64,000 bases of DNA, from contig NC_134677.1 in the NCBI RefSeq assembly GCF_024713945.1, positions 1,491,001 to 1,555,000 of the forward strand, read 5' to 3'. A program made the position numbers and the translations under genes. This stretch comes from Dermatophagoides farinae (taxonomy: Eukaryota; Arthropoda; Arachnida; Sarcoptiformes; Pyroglyphidae). The notes beneath the pieces were generated by a model. That model was not told where the DNA came from and made no database searches. It worked only from the letters and a program-made list of their open reading frames with translations. Shown here one piece after another: positions 1 through 11,634 of this stretch (position 1 is its first letter; each line of letters begins with the position of its first letter).

Positions 1-272
1 AATTCAACAATTTGCTGTTGATTTATTTTGTCACATATAAAAAAAAAACAAAACAAAACAAACGAAATGATGATCGCAATGAAATGCATAAAAACAATGA
101 AAAAAAAATCCACGATACGTTCATAAAAAACGTTATATCAAATTTTTACATGTGATTTTTTTTTCACTTTAATTCGAGATTCTTTGCATCAATTTTTTTT
201 TCAACTGGAAAAAATTATCCATCGATTGTTGGGATATTACTCACATAAATATTGAATTCAAATTATAACATC

Positions 273-926
273 ATGTTTCGATCATTATGGAATGGTTTTA
301 GTGTGATTGGCTCGAAATTTTTTCTTCCAAAATGTTCAAGTTTGAATCATTTTCCAGAATCGAATCTAAATTGTATGTATCTTTGATTTTGTCATTTTAA
401 ATGATGCAACCATTTTAAATAAACACATTTTACAGTAATAACAAACAGGTTTGAACTTATAAAACGTTCATTAATGATCGAATCTTTTCATGGTCAGAAA
501 ACAACGTCCGTAAACACAGCATCGAATCAGGGACAGCAAAAATTTGTTGAAATTCATTCGCATCCATTTGTTGGTACACGAGAAGATTGGGAAGAAGAAC
601 GATTTCTATTACGTATTCATAAAGCTGGACCTAAAGAAAGACATGTACGACGACATCCATTAGATAATCGACAACAGATGCGTGGTGTAGTGTTGAAAAC
701 ATTGATTCGTAAGCCAAAAAAACCAAATTCAGCTAATCGTAAATGTGTACTATTACGATTATCAAATGGCAAAGAGGTTACAGCATTTGTACCAGGTGAA
801 GGACATAATCTACAAGAACATAGTGTTGTTTTAGTACAAAAGAAACGGGTACGTGATGTTCCCGGTTTGAAGATTCGTGTCATTCGTGGTGCATATGATT
901 GTGCTCATGTTACTAAAAATAAATAG
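273..926 (+). CDS. MRPS12: Mitochondrial ribosomal protein S12 (uS12m)
   Basis: Component of the decoding centre of the mitochondrial small ribosomal subunit. Two exons are proposed, 273-372 and 436-926 (intron GTATGT...ACAG), giving 196 residues in one frame. The C-terminal 100 residues carry the uS12 hallmarks: [11 protein letters not shown], the [14 protein letters not shown] stretch, and RVRDVPGLK(I/Y)RVIRG. The first exon supplies an N-terminus with Phe, Arg, Ser and Lys and no acidic residue in its first half, as expected for a mitochondrial targeting peptide. An in-frame ATG at 474 lies inside exon 2 and would skip this leader, so the upstream start at 273 is preferred. An AATAAA-like signal follows near 1012. 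The family call is secure; the exact start is less so. Confidence 0.93.
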
Positions 927-1236
927 ATCATCATCTACAAAAAAATAATGTTGATGTTTATATTTATTATTGTTAGCAATCAATAGATGAATTGTTTAAT
1001 GTTTATTTTGTAAATAAAAAAAAATCATTTAATTTGAAAATTGCAAATTTTTTTTGTTTTTTAATTCAACTATATACACATTGTTTATGAATGGTTTTCT
1101 AGTTGCCAACAATACTTCCGCGAGTACACGTTTTTTCTTTCGTTCTTTTTCTTTATATTTCTAAACGTGTGCTGGCATTGTATTTGTTTTTTCATTATTT
1201 TGTTTCTTGAAATTATTCCAAATTTTTGAAACCAAA

Positions 1237-1303
1237 GTAAGTAAATTTTTTTCCCAATAATTCTGTTAATGCTATGATCAAGTTATTCTATACATTTTTA
1301 TAG
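1237..1303 (+). other. Probable 5' UTR intron of RPS28
   Basis: A GTAAGT donor at 1237 and a T-rich ...TTTTTATAG acceptor ending at 1303 lie just upstream of the RPS28 start. Upstream (about 1130-1160) is a pyrimidine-rich stretch that could hold the 5'-TOP start typical of ribosomal protein genes. This is inferred from sequence signals only. Confidence 0.5.
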
Positions 1304-1328
1304 TCACAAAACAAACAATTTAAATTGA

Positions 1329-1529
1329 ATGAACATGGATAAAATTCGTTTGGCTAAAGTATCAAAAGTTTTGGGTCGTACTGGCTCACAAGGACAATGT
1401 ACACAAGTTCGTGTAGAATTTTTGGATGAATCATATCGTTCAATCATACGAAATGTTAAAGGACCAGTTCGTGAGGGTGATATTCTTACCCTATTGGAAT
1501 CGGAACGTGAAGCCAGAAGATTACGTTAG
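1329..1529 (+). CDS. RPS28: 40S ribosomal protein S28 (eS28)
   Basis: Small-subunit ribosomal protein near the mRNA exit channel. The intronless 66-codon reading frame matches eS28 along its whole length: [19 protein letters not shown] near the start, then [28 protein letters not shown] at the end. Two nearby methionines (residues 1 and 3) are possible starts; the usual family N-terminus (Met-Asp-Lys) aligns with the second, at 1335. The protein is a few residues shorter than vertebrate S28 (69 aa). An AATAAA-like signal lies about 65 bp after the stop. It lies between MRPS12 and MOCS1 on the same strand; there is no sign of co-transcription. Confidence 0.95.
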   Translation: MNMDKIRLAKVSKVLGRTGSQGQCTQVRVEFLDESYRSIIRNVKGPVREGDILTLLESEREARRLR

Positions 1530-1804
1530 GCATTTTTTTTTTTGATAGGAATATTTTTATCATTATAAAAACGAAAATAATGATCAAATAATTTGAAAAT
1601 AAATGGAATAATTTTTTTTCCTATTCACACATCGAGTTTACCTAGTCTTTTCTTTTTTTTTTTTTTTTTTGGTTTTTAAAAGCCCAAATATCTTGTGATC
1701 AATGAAATCATTGATTTGATAAAAATCACGATTTCTATTGTCACAGTCGCTGTGTACATATGTCTGTGTTTCGAGATCATCGATGTGATTGATATATTTA
1801 TAAA

Positions 1805-3628
1805 ATGATGACGCCTTTTCGTACATCATTGAAATATGTGACCAAAGAATCTTTGATTCTTCATCGGTCATTATCATCATCATCATCAGCATCATTATCA
1901 TCATTAACGAAACAAAAACCAAAAACAAACAATGATGCTAATTTTCAACCATTATTGGATACATTTGGACGTCGTCATGATTATCTTCGAATTTCATTAA
2001 CGGAAAGATGTAATCTTCGTTGTAAGATACTTTTGAGTTTTTTTCTGATTTTTTTTTGGTAAATGAAAAATTTCACTATTTATATAGGTCTTTATTGTAT
2101 GCCCGAAGAAGGTGTACAACTTTCACCTAAATCTAATCTCTTGAATAATGAAGAAATTTATCGTATGGCAAATTTATTTGTTCATCGATTTGGTACGAAA
2201 AAAATTCGTTTTACCGGTGGTGAACCATTAATTCGTAATGATATTATCGATATCATACAGAATGTTTCGAAATTAAAATCAAATGGATTGGAAAAAATTT
2301 CCATCACAACCAATGGAATTCTATTCGCACGTTATAGTTCAATGCTTCGCCAGGCTGGTCTTGATTCTGTGAATATTAGTTTAGATACATTGAATTCTGA
2401 TCGATTTCAATTAATTACACGTCGAAATGGTCTTGCCAAAGTAATCAAATCAATTGAAGCAGCTTTACGTGATGATTATGATTCGGTTAAAATTAATTTT
2501 GTACCCATACAAGGCCTTAATGATGATGAAATTGAAGATTTTATCCAGTTGACTAAAGATTCTAATTTAGAAATTCGTTTCATTGAATATATGCCATTCG
2601 ATGGTAATCGTTGGCATCCAGATAAAATGATTAGTTTCAAACAATTAATCAATCGAATTCAATCACGATTCAATGTTGAACGTCTTCCATTACGTACAAT
2701 ACATGATACAGCTGTATTATATCAAGTTCAAGGCTATGTCGGTACAATTGGATTCATTAATTCAATGACCAATGCATTCTGCGCCGGTTGTAATCGTGTA
2801 CGTTTAACAGCTGATGGACATTTAAAAGTTTGTCTATTTGGTAAGGATGAATTATCATTGAAACAAGCCATTCATAATGGTTTAAATGATGACGAAATCG
2901 ATGTATTGATACGTGAAGCCGTGAAACGAAAGAAAAAACAACATTCCGGTGCATTGAACATTGCCAAAGATAATACCAATCGGCCAATGATATTGATAGG
3001 TGGGTGATTTTAAAAATCCGTTATTTATTTTGCTGTTATTTTGTTTTCTTATTTTATTTTGTTTTCGTTAAATTAAATTATACTGTTCAAAACAAAACCA
3101 AAAAAAGATCAACGAAAATTTCTTTCCACATTATCGTCGTCTTCGAATGATAAAAATTTCACTCACATTGATCCAAATGATGGACAAGTTAAAATGGTAA
3201 ATGTAGGTGAAAAGTCTTCTACACGAAGAATAGCACGTGCACGTGCACGAATCGAAATCGGCAGCGATGTTATGAATAAAATTGAATACAATCAAATCGG
3301 TAAAGGAAATGTATTGACAGTGGCTAAAATTGCCGGAATAATGGCAGCAAAATCCACTAGTAATCTAATACCATTATGCCATCAATGTCCATTAGACCGG
3401 GTTGATGTACAATTTCATTTGGATTATTCAAATGAAGAAATCATTGTCGAAAGCATCTGTGAAACAACATGGAAAACCGGTGTCGAAATGGAAGCATTAA
3501 TGGCCGTTTCGATTGCTTCATTAACCATTTATGATATGTGTAAAGCATTGAACAAATCAATTGTAATTAGAGATTGTTGCCTAATGGCTAAAACTGGTGG
3601 AAAATCCGGTGATTTTAATCGTGTATAA
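1805..3628 (+). CDS. MOCS1: Molybdenum cofactor biosynthesis protein 1 (MOCS1A-MOCS1B fusion)
   Basis: Converts GTP to cyclic pyranopterin monophosphate in the first step of molybdenum cofactor synthesis, in mitochondria. Proposed exons 1805-2021, 2088-2999 and 3108-3628 give 549 residues in frame. The MoaA-like half is a radical-SAM enzyme: the N-terminal 4Fe-4S ligands CNLRCLYC are formed across the first intron, GGEPL follows, and the C-terminal cluster is FCAGC...VCLFG. The MoaC-like half has [28 protein letters not shown] and KTGGKSG. If the intron at 3000 is retained, the first half ends at a TGA (3005-3007) after Gly-Gly, as in active MOCS1A. The Ser/Arg/Lys-rich start fits a mitochondrial leader. 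The 3' end faces POT1, 51 bp away. Confidence 0.93.
3000..3107 (+). other. MOCS1 junction intron; retention would yield a MOCS1A-only protein
   Basis: The donor GTGGGT overlaps the codons for the terminal Gly-Gly of MOCS1A, and the acceptor AAAAAAG ends at 3107. Splicing (phase 1) removes both glycines and the stop and joins the two halves in frame. Retention leaves the glycines and stop. The donor and acceptor are both weak, which would favour mixed outcomes. Confidence 0.6.
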
Positions 3629-3679
3629 TTAAAATACATTATCATCATTATCTTTAAGAAAAAACAAAAGTTGGTTATC

Positions 3680-5749
3680 TTAAATTGTTGTATTTTTTGT
3701 TGATATTCCACAAGAAAAATCCTGATTCATTATGGAAACGTCAATCACGTGAAATTCACTTTGTTCGGTTGTTTCATAATCATTCATAGTCAATGTCCAT
3801 GTAATTTTTCTTGAACATTCTGTTTGTTCATTAGTCATATGAAAAGTGTGTTTAAAAAAGGCAGCAATTTGTTCCAATAATGGTGATGATGCTCCTTGAC
3901 AAAGTTCATATGTTGAACAATTGAAAAATACGTTTGCATCGATTCCGGTCAATCGTGATAAAATTAAACCATTATCATAGTCTTGTAATATAATGATGAA
4001 ATCCAAACATAGAATTATGTTTTGTTTATGACATTTTGGACATTTTAAACACTCCATATTACTTGATGAGGCAGTATTTGCATTGTTTGACGATTCATGA
4101 TTGATACATACTAATTGTTGATCTTTTTCGGTCAACCAATCAGAAGATTTCATTAGAAATGATTCAAATGAATCACGATATTCACATCCATTTTCAATGC
4201 AAAAAACCAGGCAAGCATATTTACGAAGTGAAGACATTGATTCAAAAATGTTATAACAATCTTGACTATATAATGTTAAACTATGAAATTTAGCATCGAT
4301 AAGAAAAAATTGATTTTCTGCTTTTTCACGTTCAATAAGCTCGGCGAATGAATTCAAACGAATAAATGATGAACGAACATTTTTTTGTGAATAAAAATGA
4401 CGATAAATAATTTCTTTTTGATATTTTGTATATTCATAATGTGGACATGGTACATTATTGATATCGGATCCAAGTATTGAATCATCCAATGTATTTGAAA
4501 AATAAAATGATGTTAAGCTCTGTTGATCAGTATTTCCATTGTGCTTCTTCCGTTTGGCCGGTGAACATTCTTGGTCGATATTATCGCTAGAAATTTCAAT
4601 TATTTGTGATAATGAATGATCGAGCCGATTTTCTTGATCAAGAGTTTCTCCTAGTACACATTTCTTTTCGATTTGTGTTTTCAATGCAATCGCTTTTTTT
4701 AGATGAATAAACCAAAAAAAAGATAAAGATTAAAATTCAGATTTTTTTTTGGCCAAATTAAACTTACCTAATTCTGAATTTTCATCAACCAAACGAATAC
4801 AACGACCATAATTGAGACCATCAAAAATAATAAATGAATGTTTAGCATAATAAAAATTATCAGATTTGATTAACAAATTATAAACGACGATAAAATCTAA
4901 CGGTTTCAGAGCAGTAGCAACAACACGATGAATTCCATATACAGAAATGAATACAATTCCATGTTGGTCGTAAATTTTTCGAATAAATTCTTCACTATAA
5001 ACATTTGGTTTTGATTCACTTCCATTCAATGTATCAATGATTTGTCTGACTTTAATCAATTGCATACATGGATAATCTTCGAATGGACAGCCATTCCAGC
5101 AGGCAAGAATAATACGATTATCGTATTTAAATTTACACAATACCTGAAATGCTGTATCAACTAAATACTGATATTTTGTTCTTGTAGATCGAACATTGGC
5201 CTCCAACAAAAAAGCAACATTCAAATGTGTAAGCACTGTAACTTTATTGCGATCTTCATCGGTAAATTCTGGTCCATTCTGGTCTACGAAGAATGGATTG
5301 AAAATTTCATCTTTGAATGATTCAAAAATGACTATGTCCTCGAAAACGTTACAAGTTCTGGTGAAATCTTCATGTAAAAATAGTTTATTAATTCGAATAA
5401 TATCACCAGTACGAGTGGGAAGACGAGGGGATTGATTAACAGAAACACATTGAGGTCTTGTATGAATAATTGGCCGGATGAATTTGATGGCAAAATCTTT
5501 TCTCGTTTCATCCATAACAATTAATACTCCTTTTTCCGGATCATATGACTGAATTATGGCAAAAATCGAAACTATTATAGAATTTTTTTCCAATGGATAT
5601 TCATTGAACACATCTTCAAGAGTCAAATATTGCGATGGTGAAGATTTGACAATTTTTTCATGATTATCAATAACATTTTCACCGTTAGATTTTCGACATT
5701 TTGATTGCTGTACCGGTGTACTGGCCATAATTGGATTAATCATGTTCAT
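3680..5749 (-). CDS. POT1: Protection of telomeres protein 1 (POT1-like)
   Basis: Binds the single-stranded 3' telomere overhang and protects it. Exons on the minus strand are 5749-4768 and 4692-3680 (donor GTAAGT), giving 664 residues, close to the 634 of human POT1. OB1 spans about residues 45-170, with VMDETRK and the GDIIRINKLF strand. OB2 spans about 195-320 and ends in LNYGRCIRLV, as in POT1 (SYGRGIRVL). The C-terminal half carries a CPKCHKQ zinc-knuckle pair and a hydrophobic OB3-like stretch, fitting the region that binds TPP1. The N-terminal region before OB1 is polar and looks disordered. The start at 5749 is the first of two close ATGs. The family call rests on order and motifs, as overall identity looks low. 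Confidence 0.85.
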
Positions 5750-5950
5750 TTTCTGAATCTAAAAAACTTGATGATTAATTATTATTATTTTTATTATTAA
5801 TACATCAACAATTGAAACACGTTTCGAATGTTTTCGTTTGAAATTTGATTAAGAAAAAAACAACTGTAACTATTTCGACCCAAAATGGCTTTTTGGATGT
5901 TTTTTTTATTGAATTTTTTTTCCAATTTAAATTCCTAAAAATAAATCAAT

Positions 5951-6810
5951 TCATTCTGATTTTAATCGAGAATTATTACAAAAAATATAACCTTGCGTTG
6001 CTAAATGTCTTACGATTTGTGCTAAATTATGACAATCATCAATACCGGAATGAGCACGGCCAATTGGTTGGATTTCTAAACGATCCAACATGAATGATTG
6101 ACTTTTGGGCCATTCATTCGTATGATCGACAAATGATTTTTTCACATTTATCCATGATTTCATATATGGTGGTACATCAAAATTACATATCTTACATTGT
6201 GTTGGAAATATTTTTTTCAGATCCCAATCACCTGAACATAATAAAATAATAAAATTTTATACACTTTGTGATGAACATTTTTGAATCAGCTTACCACATG
6301 TAATGAATGTAAATCTTGAAATTGGTGCTTGATTATCATTGATTAATCGGGTTTCCAATAACCATTTTTGAAAATCCTTAAAAACTTTTGAAAATCTATC
6401 GGAATCATCAACCATATCTTGTACGATACCAGTCAATTCAATGCAGAATGATGTAAGATTTGGATGAACAGTTGGTCGTACATAACGATGAAATGTGTCG
6501 ACAATTTCATATGTTCTACAATCAAATTTCAGCACTGGAAATTCAATTATTTCCATCGGTGTTAATTGTGGTCTATCGCATGTTGCCTATGAAAATTCAT
6601 TAACTTTATTATTTGAACACTTCAAAAAAGGGAAAAAATTTCATTTACCTCAAAATCTAGAATAAGAAAATAATCAAAATTTTGTTGTTGTTGTTCTTTT
6701 GGCCACGTTTGTTGAATAGTTTGTTGTTCACCACCACCAACAGTATGGAACAACCGAAATGATTCGTAAAACATTCGTGATAATTGATCCATTTTAATCA
6801 TTCCATTCAT
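5951..6810 (-). CDS. ERI3: ERI1-family 3'-5' exoribonuclease, closest to ERI3
   Basis: DEDDh-type RNase, a family involved in histone mRNA, 5.8S rRNA and small-RNA trimming. Exons 6810-6649, 6586-6295 and 6231-5951 give 244 residues. All catalytic motifs are visible: LILDFEATC (Asp, Glu), TCGDWDL (Asp) and HSGIDDC (His, Asp). The third and fourth motifs, plus EIIEFPVLK and GYIFCN, match ERI3 (also called PRNPIP or PINT1) better than ERI1. No SAP domain is present, which also argues against ERI1. An acceptor-like TTTTCAG at about 6848 suggests a 5' UTR intron; the ATG at 6810 is the first in frame after it, and 6801 and 6792 are alternatives. It lies 201 bp upstream of the POT1 start, on the same strand. 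Confidence 0.88.
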
Positions 6811-7524
6811 TTTCCATTTCACATCAATAGATCGGTGATTAAATTGTCTGAAAATTGTATTGATAACATTATTCCTTTCAATAATAATGATAGAAATCAA
6901 TTAATCAACCAATGAAATTTTAAAAGATAGATATTAAATTATTCTTACATTTGATAAAAAAAATGAAAAATTTTCTGTAACCAAAAAATATTCAAAATAA
7001 ACAAACACACATATGATTCTCATATTAATTGAATTTATAGAATCAAGATGGCGTTAGAGAAAAGAATTCTATGTTTATTCGAATACTCGGTGATTTGGTA
7101 TCATCATCATCATCATGATATGCCACTCTCTCTTTCTCATTTTTCTTTTTCTCTCTCTCTCTCTCTGAATCTCAATATGTATTTGATACATGCATGCAAT
7201 TGTTATGGAAAATTATTGATTTAGCCAGAAAAAAAAGAAGAAAAATTAACTTTAAAACAATCAAATTGATCAATTATTATTACCAATGGTGATTATCATT
7301 ACGAAAACAGCAACAACAACAAGTTGATTTGAGTTGATTAGAATCATCATCATCATCATCATCATCATTGTTATCGTTATGGTGGATTGATATTGTTCAT
7401 TGCGAACCATTGGTTATCAGCATTGTGTTCAATCATCATTTTAAGTTAATTTATTTATTACCAGATTTTATTGTTGAGTTTTTTTTCTGTTAAATTATAA
7501 TATATCTATCGACAAATTCAATCA
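6811..7524. other. Divergent intergenic region between ERI3 and FBXO8
   Basis: It should hold both promoters and the ERI3 5' UTR. I see (CT)n at 7126-7167, two (CAT)n tracts (about 7102-7117 and 7348-7370) and CAA/GTT runs. No conserved coding segment was recognised. Confidence 0.5.
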
Positions 7525-8677
7525 ATGGGACAAACATTGCGAAGCATTTCGAATAGTTTTAATAATCATACATCAACAAAAAATGAAAATCATCATGAAT
7601 TAGATAGTAAGAATTTATTTTTTTCTGTTACATTTGAATGTTTTTTAAAAATTTCAATTTTTCTCCTTTTTTTAGAACTTCCTGATTTAGCATCATGGCC
7701 ACCAGAATTAAGTTTAAATGTATTGAAAAATTTAAATGCAACTGAACTTTGTTTAGCTGCTTGTGTTTGGAATGAATTAGGACGTGATGATCTACTATGG
7801 CAATCATTATGTCATTCTGAATGGCCATATACATCAATATATTTTCGTAAGGAAAAACCATTAAATTTTTCCTATCACAAATTATATCTAACATTGGATG
7901 AAGCTACCGTTACGTTCAATGCTGATTGTCATCTGGTAAACCAAAAAAAAAACATTGATTTTTCCATTTTTTGATTGGTTTTTTTTTCATTTTCATCGTA
8001 AAATATAGGGGATGAATTATTTTTTCAAAAATAACCTTATCGAAGATGATCCCGGTGAAATTGCTAAATTATTTTTTCGTGCAAAACCATTAGATCGTAC
8101 ACAGATTCGTCGTTATATACAATCAGATCTCGATGTTCTTGATCATTTAATCAATTTATTTGATTTTTCCAATCAAACCCTTTCGGATGCATTACGGCAT
8201 TATTTTTCTGTATTAGAAGTACCAAGTCGTTATGATCATTATTTACATAAAATTGTCGAGAAATTTGCTTTCCGATATGTTCAATGTAATCAACCAATCA
8301 CATCGAATCGACCAATAATTCATACATCGGAAACGATTTATGTTCTTTGTTTTTCATTGATTATGCTTTCAGCTGATCTATATAATCCACAGATTAAGAA
8401 CAAAATGTCTAAACGTGAATTTATACGTAATGTTCGTCGTGCATTACGTGTACAAGATGATGAATTCTATGGCCATCTTTATGATGATGTTTATCTTCGT
8501 GGTCATATAGCTCATGGTGGTCATGATCATAATCATATGGTACAAAAATCATCATCATTATCATTGGGTCATTCATTTGAAAACATCCACCCATATCACC
8601 ATCACCACCACCACCATCATCATCATCAGCAGCAGCAGCAACAACATCAACAACCTCGTTTTCATATGATTCATTGA
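7525..8677 (+). CDS. FBXO8: F-box only protein 8 (F-box plus Sec7 domain)
   Basis: Predicted SCF ubiquitin-ligase adaptor that in mammals targets ARF6. Exons 7525-7606, 7676-7935 and 8009-8677 give 336 residues (human 319). The F-box is at about residues 30-75 (LPDLASWPPELSLNVLKNLN, ATELCLAACVW, LLWQSLC). The Sec7-like domain follows, including YVLCFSLIMLSADLYNPQIKNKMSKREFIRNVRRA. The start MGQTLR matches the Met-Gly-Gln start of the vertebrate protein and could be N-myristoylated. The first intron is 69 bp, a multiple of three, and open in this frame, so its retention would not break the protein. The C-terminal tail is a His run followed by a Gln run, absent from vertebrate FBXO8, made by adjoining (CAC/CAT)n and (CAG)n tracts at about 8596-8645. 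Confidence 0.95.
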
Positions 8678-10150
8678 TTAGTGATATAAATCCAATCCAA
8701 TTATTATTGAACTAAAAAAAATCTAGTCACACACATACACACACACACACAGACAAACACATAACCCATGCATTACGCAATATTAATGTATTTTTTTAAT
8801 GAAAAAAAAAACATATTCATTCTCATGATTTAGTTTTTTCTAATCAATTGATGATAATAATAATAAAAAATTTTGTTATCGGATCACACAGATTTTACTC
8901 TTTTTTTTTTGTTTCTCTTTTTCGACATTTAACCGAACAGGTTCCTATTACAAACACATCATTATCACAATTATAAAATTGAAATTACGTAAAGGTCAAG
9001 CACACATATGTTTGTGTCCTGTTTATTTATATTTTTTTGTGTGTGTGTGTGTGTTTAGCAAAAGAGCATCTAGTATTTCAAATCAAATGAAATCATTTAT
9101 TATCTAAATAAAATAAATTAGATTCATCCTGTCGATTGTTGTTCGAATTTTTTTTTTCATTCTGAAATTTCAATTTCCCCTTTTATATAACCTTCAATAT
9201 ATTATCATACACACACACACTGTGAGTTCCACGAAAAAAAAATCAAAACAAACAAACAAGCAAAAAAAACGTGAATGAATACACGTTATAACGTTAATTC
9301 ATTCACACAAATTACGAATATAATATCAATGCGCATGCTGAAGATTTTTTTTTCTCTAATAAAAATTTTTTCTTGCTTATTTGGCTAAATTGTTTGCAAA
9401 ATAATCAAACACAAATAAACACAAACACAAAAAAATGAAACTATTTGGCTATCAACCACCGAAACGTGTATGGTGTTGGTAGCTATAATTTTTTTGTTGT
9501 TGTTGTTGTTGTGATGATAATGATAATGAAAACGTGCCATGTTGTCACAAATTTTGAATGTGAATAAACAAAACAGAAAAAAAAACATCTGTCGTCCATG
9601 TATTGGCGGTGGTGGTGGACAGCCATTGTTTTTTGGTTTTTGTGAACGACAACAATGAGAAAAAAAAATCATCATCATCATCATCATATTCATCAAATAA
9701 ATTCACTGATTCGATTGAATGAATGAATGAATCCAATTTGATTAAATCTCGATATAATAATCGAGTATTTGCTAATGTTTGCCAATTTTTTTTCTATTGC
9801 TATATACCAATTGTGTAATCTTATCATTTTTTTTTCTTTCATTTTGGTTGGTTGGCGATTTTTTTTTAGAGTCCTGTTGTTGCCAACATTTCTTAATATT
9901 TACATTTGTGATGGTGATGTGTGTGTTTGTGTGTGTGTTGACTGAAAAACAACGGCAATAAAATCAATATATATAATTTTTCAATAATCGGTTGTTGTTT
10001 TGCGTTTGTGTGTGTGTGTGTATGTGTGTAAAAAGGAAACGAATGTTTGATTTTAATCACTAAATATTTGAAAAATTCTCTGATTTTGTTATTACATCGA
10101 AAAAGACAACAACAACGACAACAACAACAACATCGACTACGAATGTAACA
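8678..10150. other. Intergenic region rich in simple repeats
   Basis: Holds the FBXO8 3' UTR and the SLC35C2 promoter. I see (CA)n near 8727-8752, (GT)n near 9038-9054, GTT repeats near 9494-9511, (CAT)n at 9669-9688, (GT)n near 9918-9938 and 10004-10028, and a 36-bp dyad at 9271-9306. Open frames here read through low-complexity sequence and match nothing I recognise. Confidence 0.6.
9271..9306. repeat. 36-bp near-perfect palindrome
   Basis: Outer arms GTGAATGAAT and ATTCATTCAC flank a perfect 12-bp core palindrome ACGTTATAACGT, with two mismatched positions between each arm and the core. In total 16 of 18 base pairs match. No gene is recognised around it. Confidence 0.85.
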
Positions 10151-11634
10151 ATGTCACATTGGGAACGACAATTCTTCATCATAACACGGACGATTGGATT
10201 AATTTTGATTTATTATTCATTTTCAATTGGAATCACATTCTATCAGAAATGGTTTATCAAAGTAAGTTGATTATTATTAATTTGTATATGGATTGTAAAT
10301 GCAATTCTTCTTACAGCGTTTCCATTATCCATTGATTATTGTTGTTTGTCATTTGATCATCAAATTCTTGTTGGCATCATTATTTCGTTTGATATATCGA
10401 CAAACAACTGGCATAACAAGAATTACTTTACATTGGAAAGATAATGTTCGTCGAATATCATTACCAGGCATTGCTTCAGCATTGGATATTGGATTTTCCA
10501 ATTGGAGTTTTGAATTCATAACGATCTCATTGTATACAATGACTAAGTCAACATGTATCATATTTATACTTGCATTTGCATTATTATTAGACCTCGAAAA
10601 AAAGGTAAATTATCAATTAATTAATTGTTTGATCATTGAAATTTATTATTTCATTTCCTTTTTTTCCTACCAGCGATTATCGTTAATCGTCATCGTATCC
10701 TTGATATCAATTGGTCTCTTTATGTTTACCTATAAGTCAACACAATTTCAATTGAATGGATTTTTACTTGTACTTAGTGCATCGATGCTTAGCGGCCTTC
10801 GATGGACATTATCACAGAAATTGATGCAACGTAAAGAAAGTTGTATGTGTTAGTTGATTTTTTTTCGATGTTTTTTTTTTAAAAAATTTAAATTTAAATT
10901 CAATTTATTTATATTTATTTATTATAGCATTAAGCCATCCAATCGATATGATGTATCATATACAACCATGGATGATTATTGGTCTATTACCATTGGCATT
11001 AATTTTCGAATTATTACCAGCCATACATTATATTAATCATCATCATCCTGTTACATTGAATAAAAATGATTTTCCCACATTGGAAATGATACCAGATTTT
11101 TGGCATCTAATAATGATTGGTTCATTTCTAGCATTTTTAATGGAATTTTCTGAATATCTATTGTTAACATATACATCTAGTTTAACATTATCAATGGCCG
11201 GTATATTCAAGGAAATTTTTACATTATATTTAGCCGTAAATTTTAATGGTGATCAAATGAGTTTAACCAACTTTATAGGATTAATCATTTGTTTAATGGG
11301 CATTATTATTCATGTTATGCTTAAAGTGATGGATTCATATTCAGGTAATTCATTCATAATTAATTAATTCTTCTATATAGAAATTAAGAAATTTTCATCA
11401 TTTATAGCTATAGATTCATCGTTAAAAAATACATTATTCATCAACAAAGATGATAAATCAATTGAATCAAAACGATTGCTTGGTGGTAGTAATGGTGGTG
11501 GTGGTGATGATAATAATAGTGATATTATTCATTTTGATATTGTTCCAAAAATTGCCTGTGGTGGTAACAAGAAGAACAATAATAATAATAATGATTCCAG
11601 TGACAATCTAATTTTTGGGGCCAAATCCATCTGA
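10151..11634 (+). CDS. SLC35C2: SLC35C2-like Golgi nucleotide-sugar transporter family protein
   Basis: Multi-pass membrane protein of the nucleotide-sugar/triose-phosphate transporter superfamily. The vertebrate orthologue is a Golgi protein that affects Notch fucosylation. Five exons (10151-10261, 10317-10604, 10674-10842, 10928-11344, 11408-11634) give 403 residues (human 365). Diagnostic segments are YYSFSIGITFYQKWF near the start, SNWSFEFITISLYTMTKS, LFMFTYKSTQF and TSSLTLSMAGIFKE, with about ten hydrophobic segments. The C-terminal tail is polar, with Gly and Asn runs and few family features, as is usual beyond the transmembrane core. The substrate cannot be read from the sequence. Confidence 0.93.
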
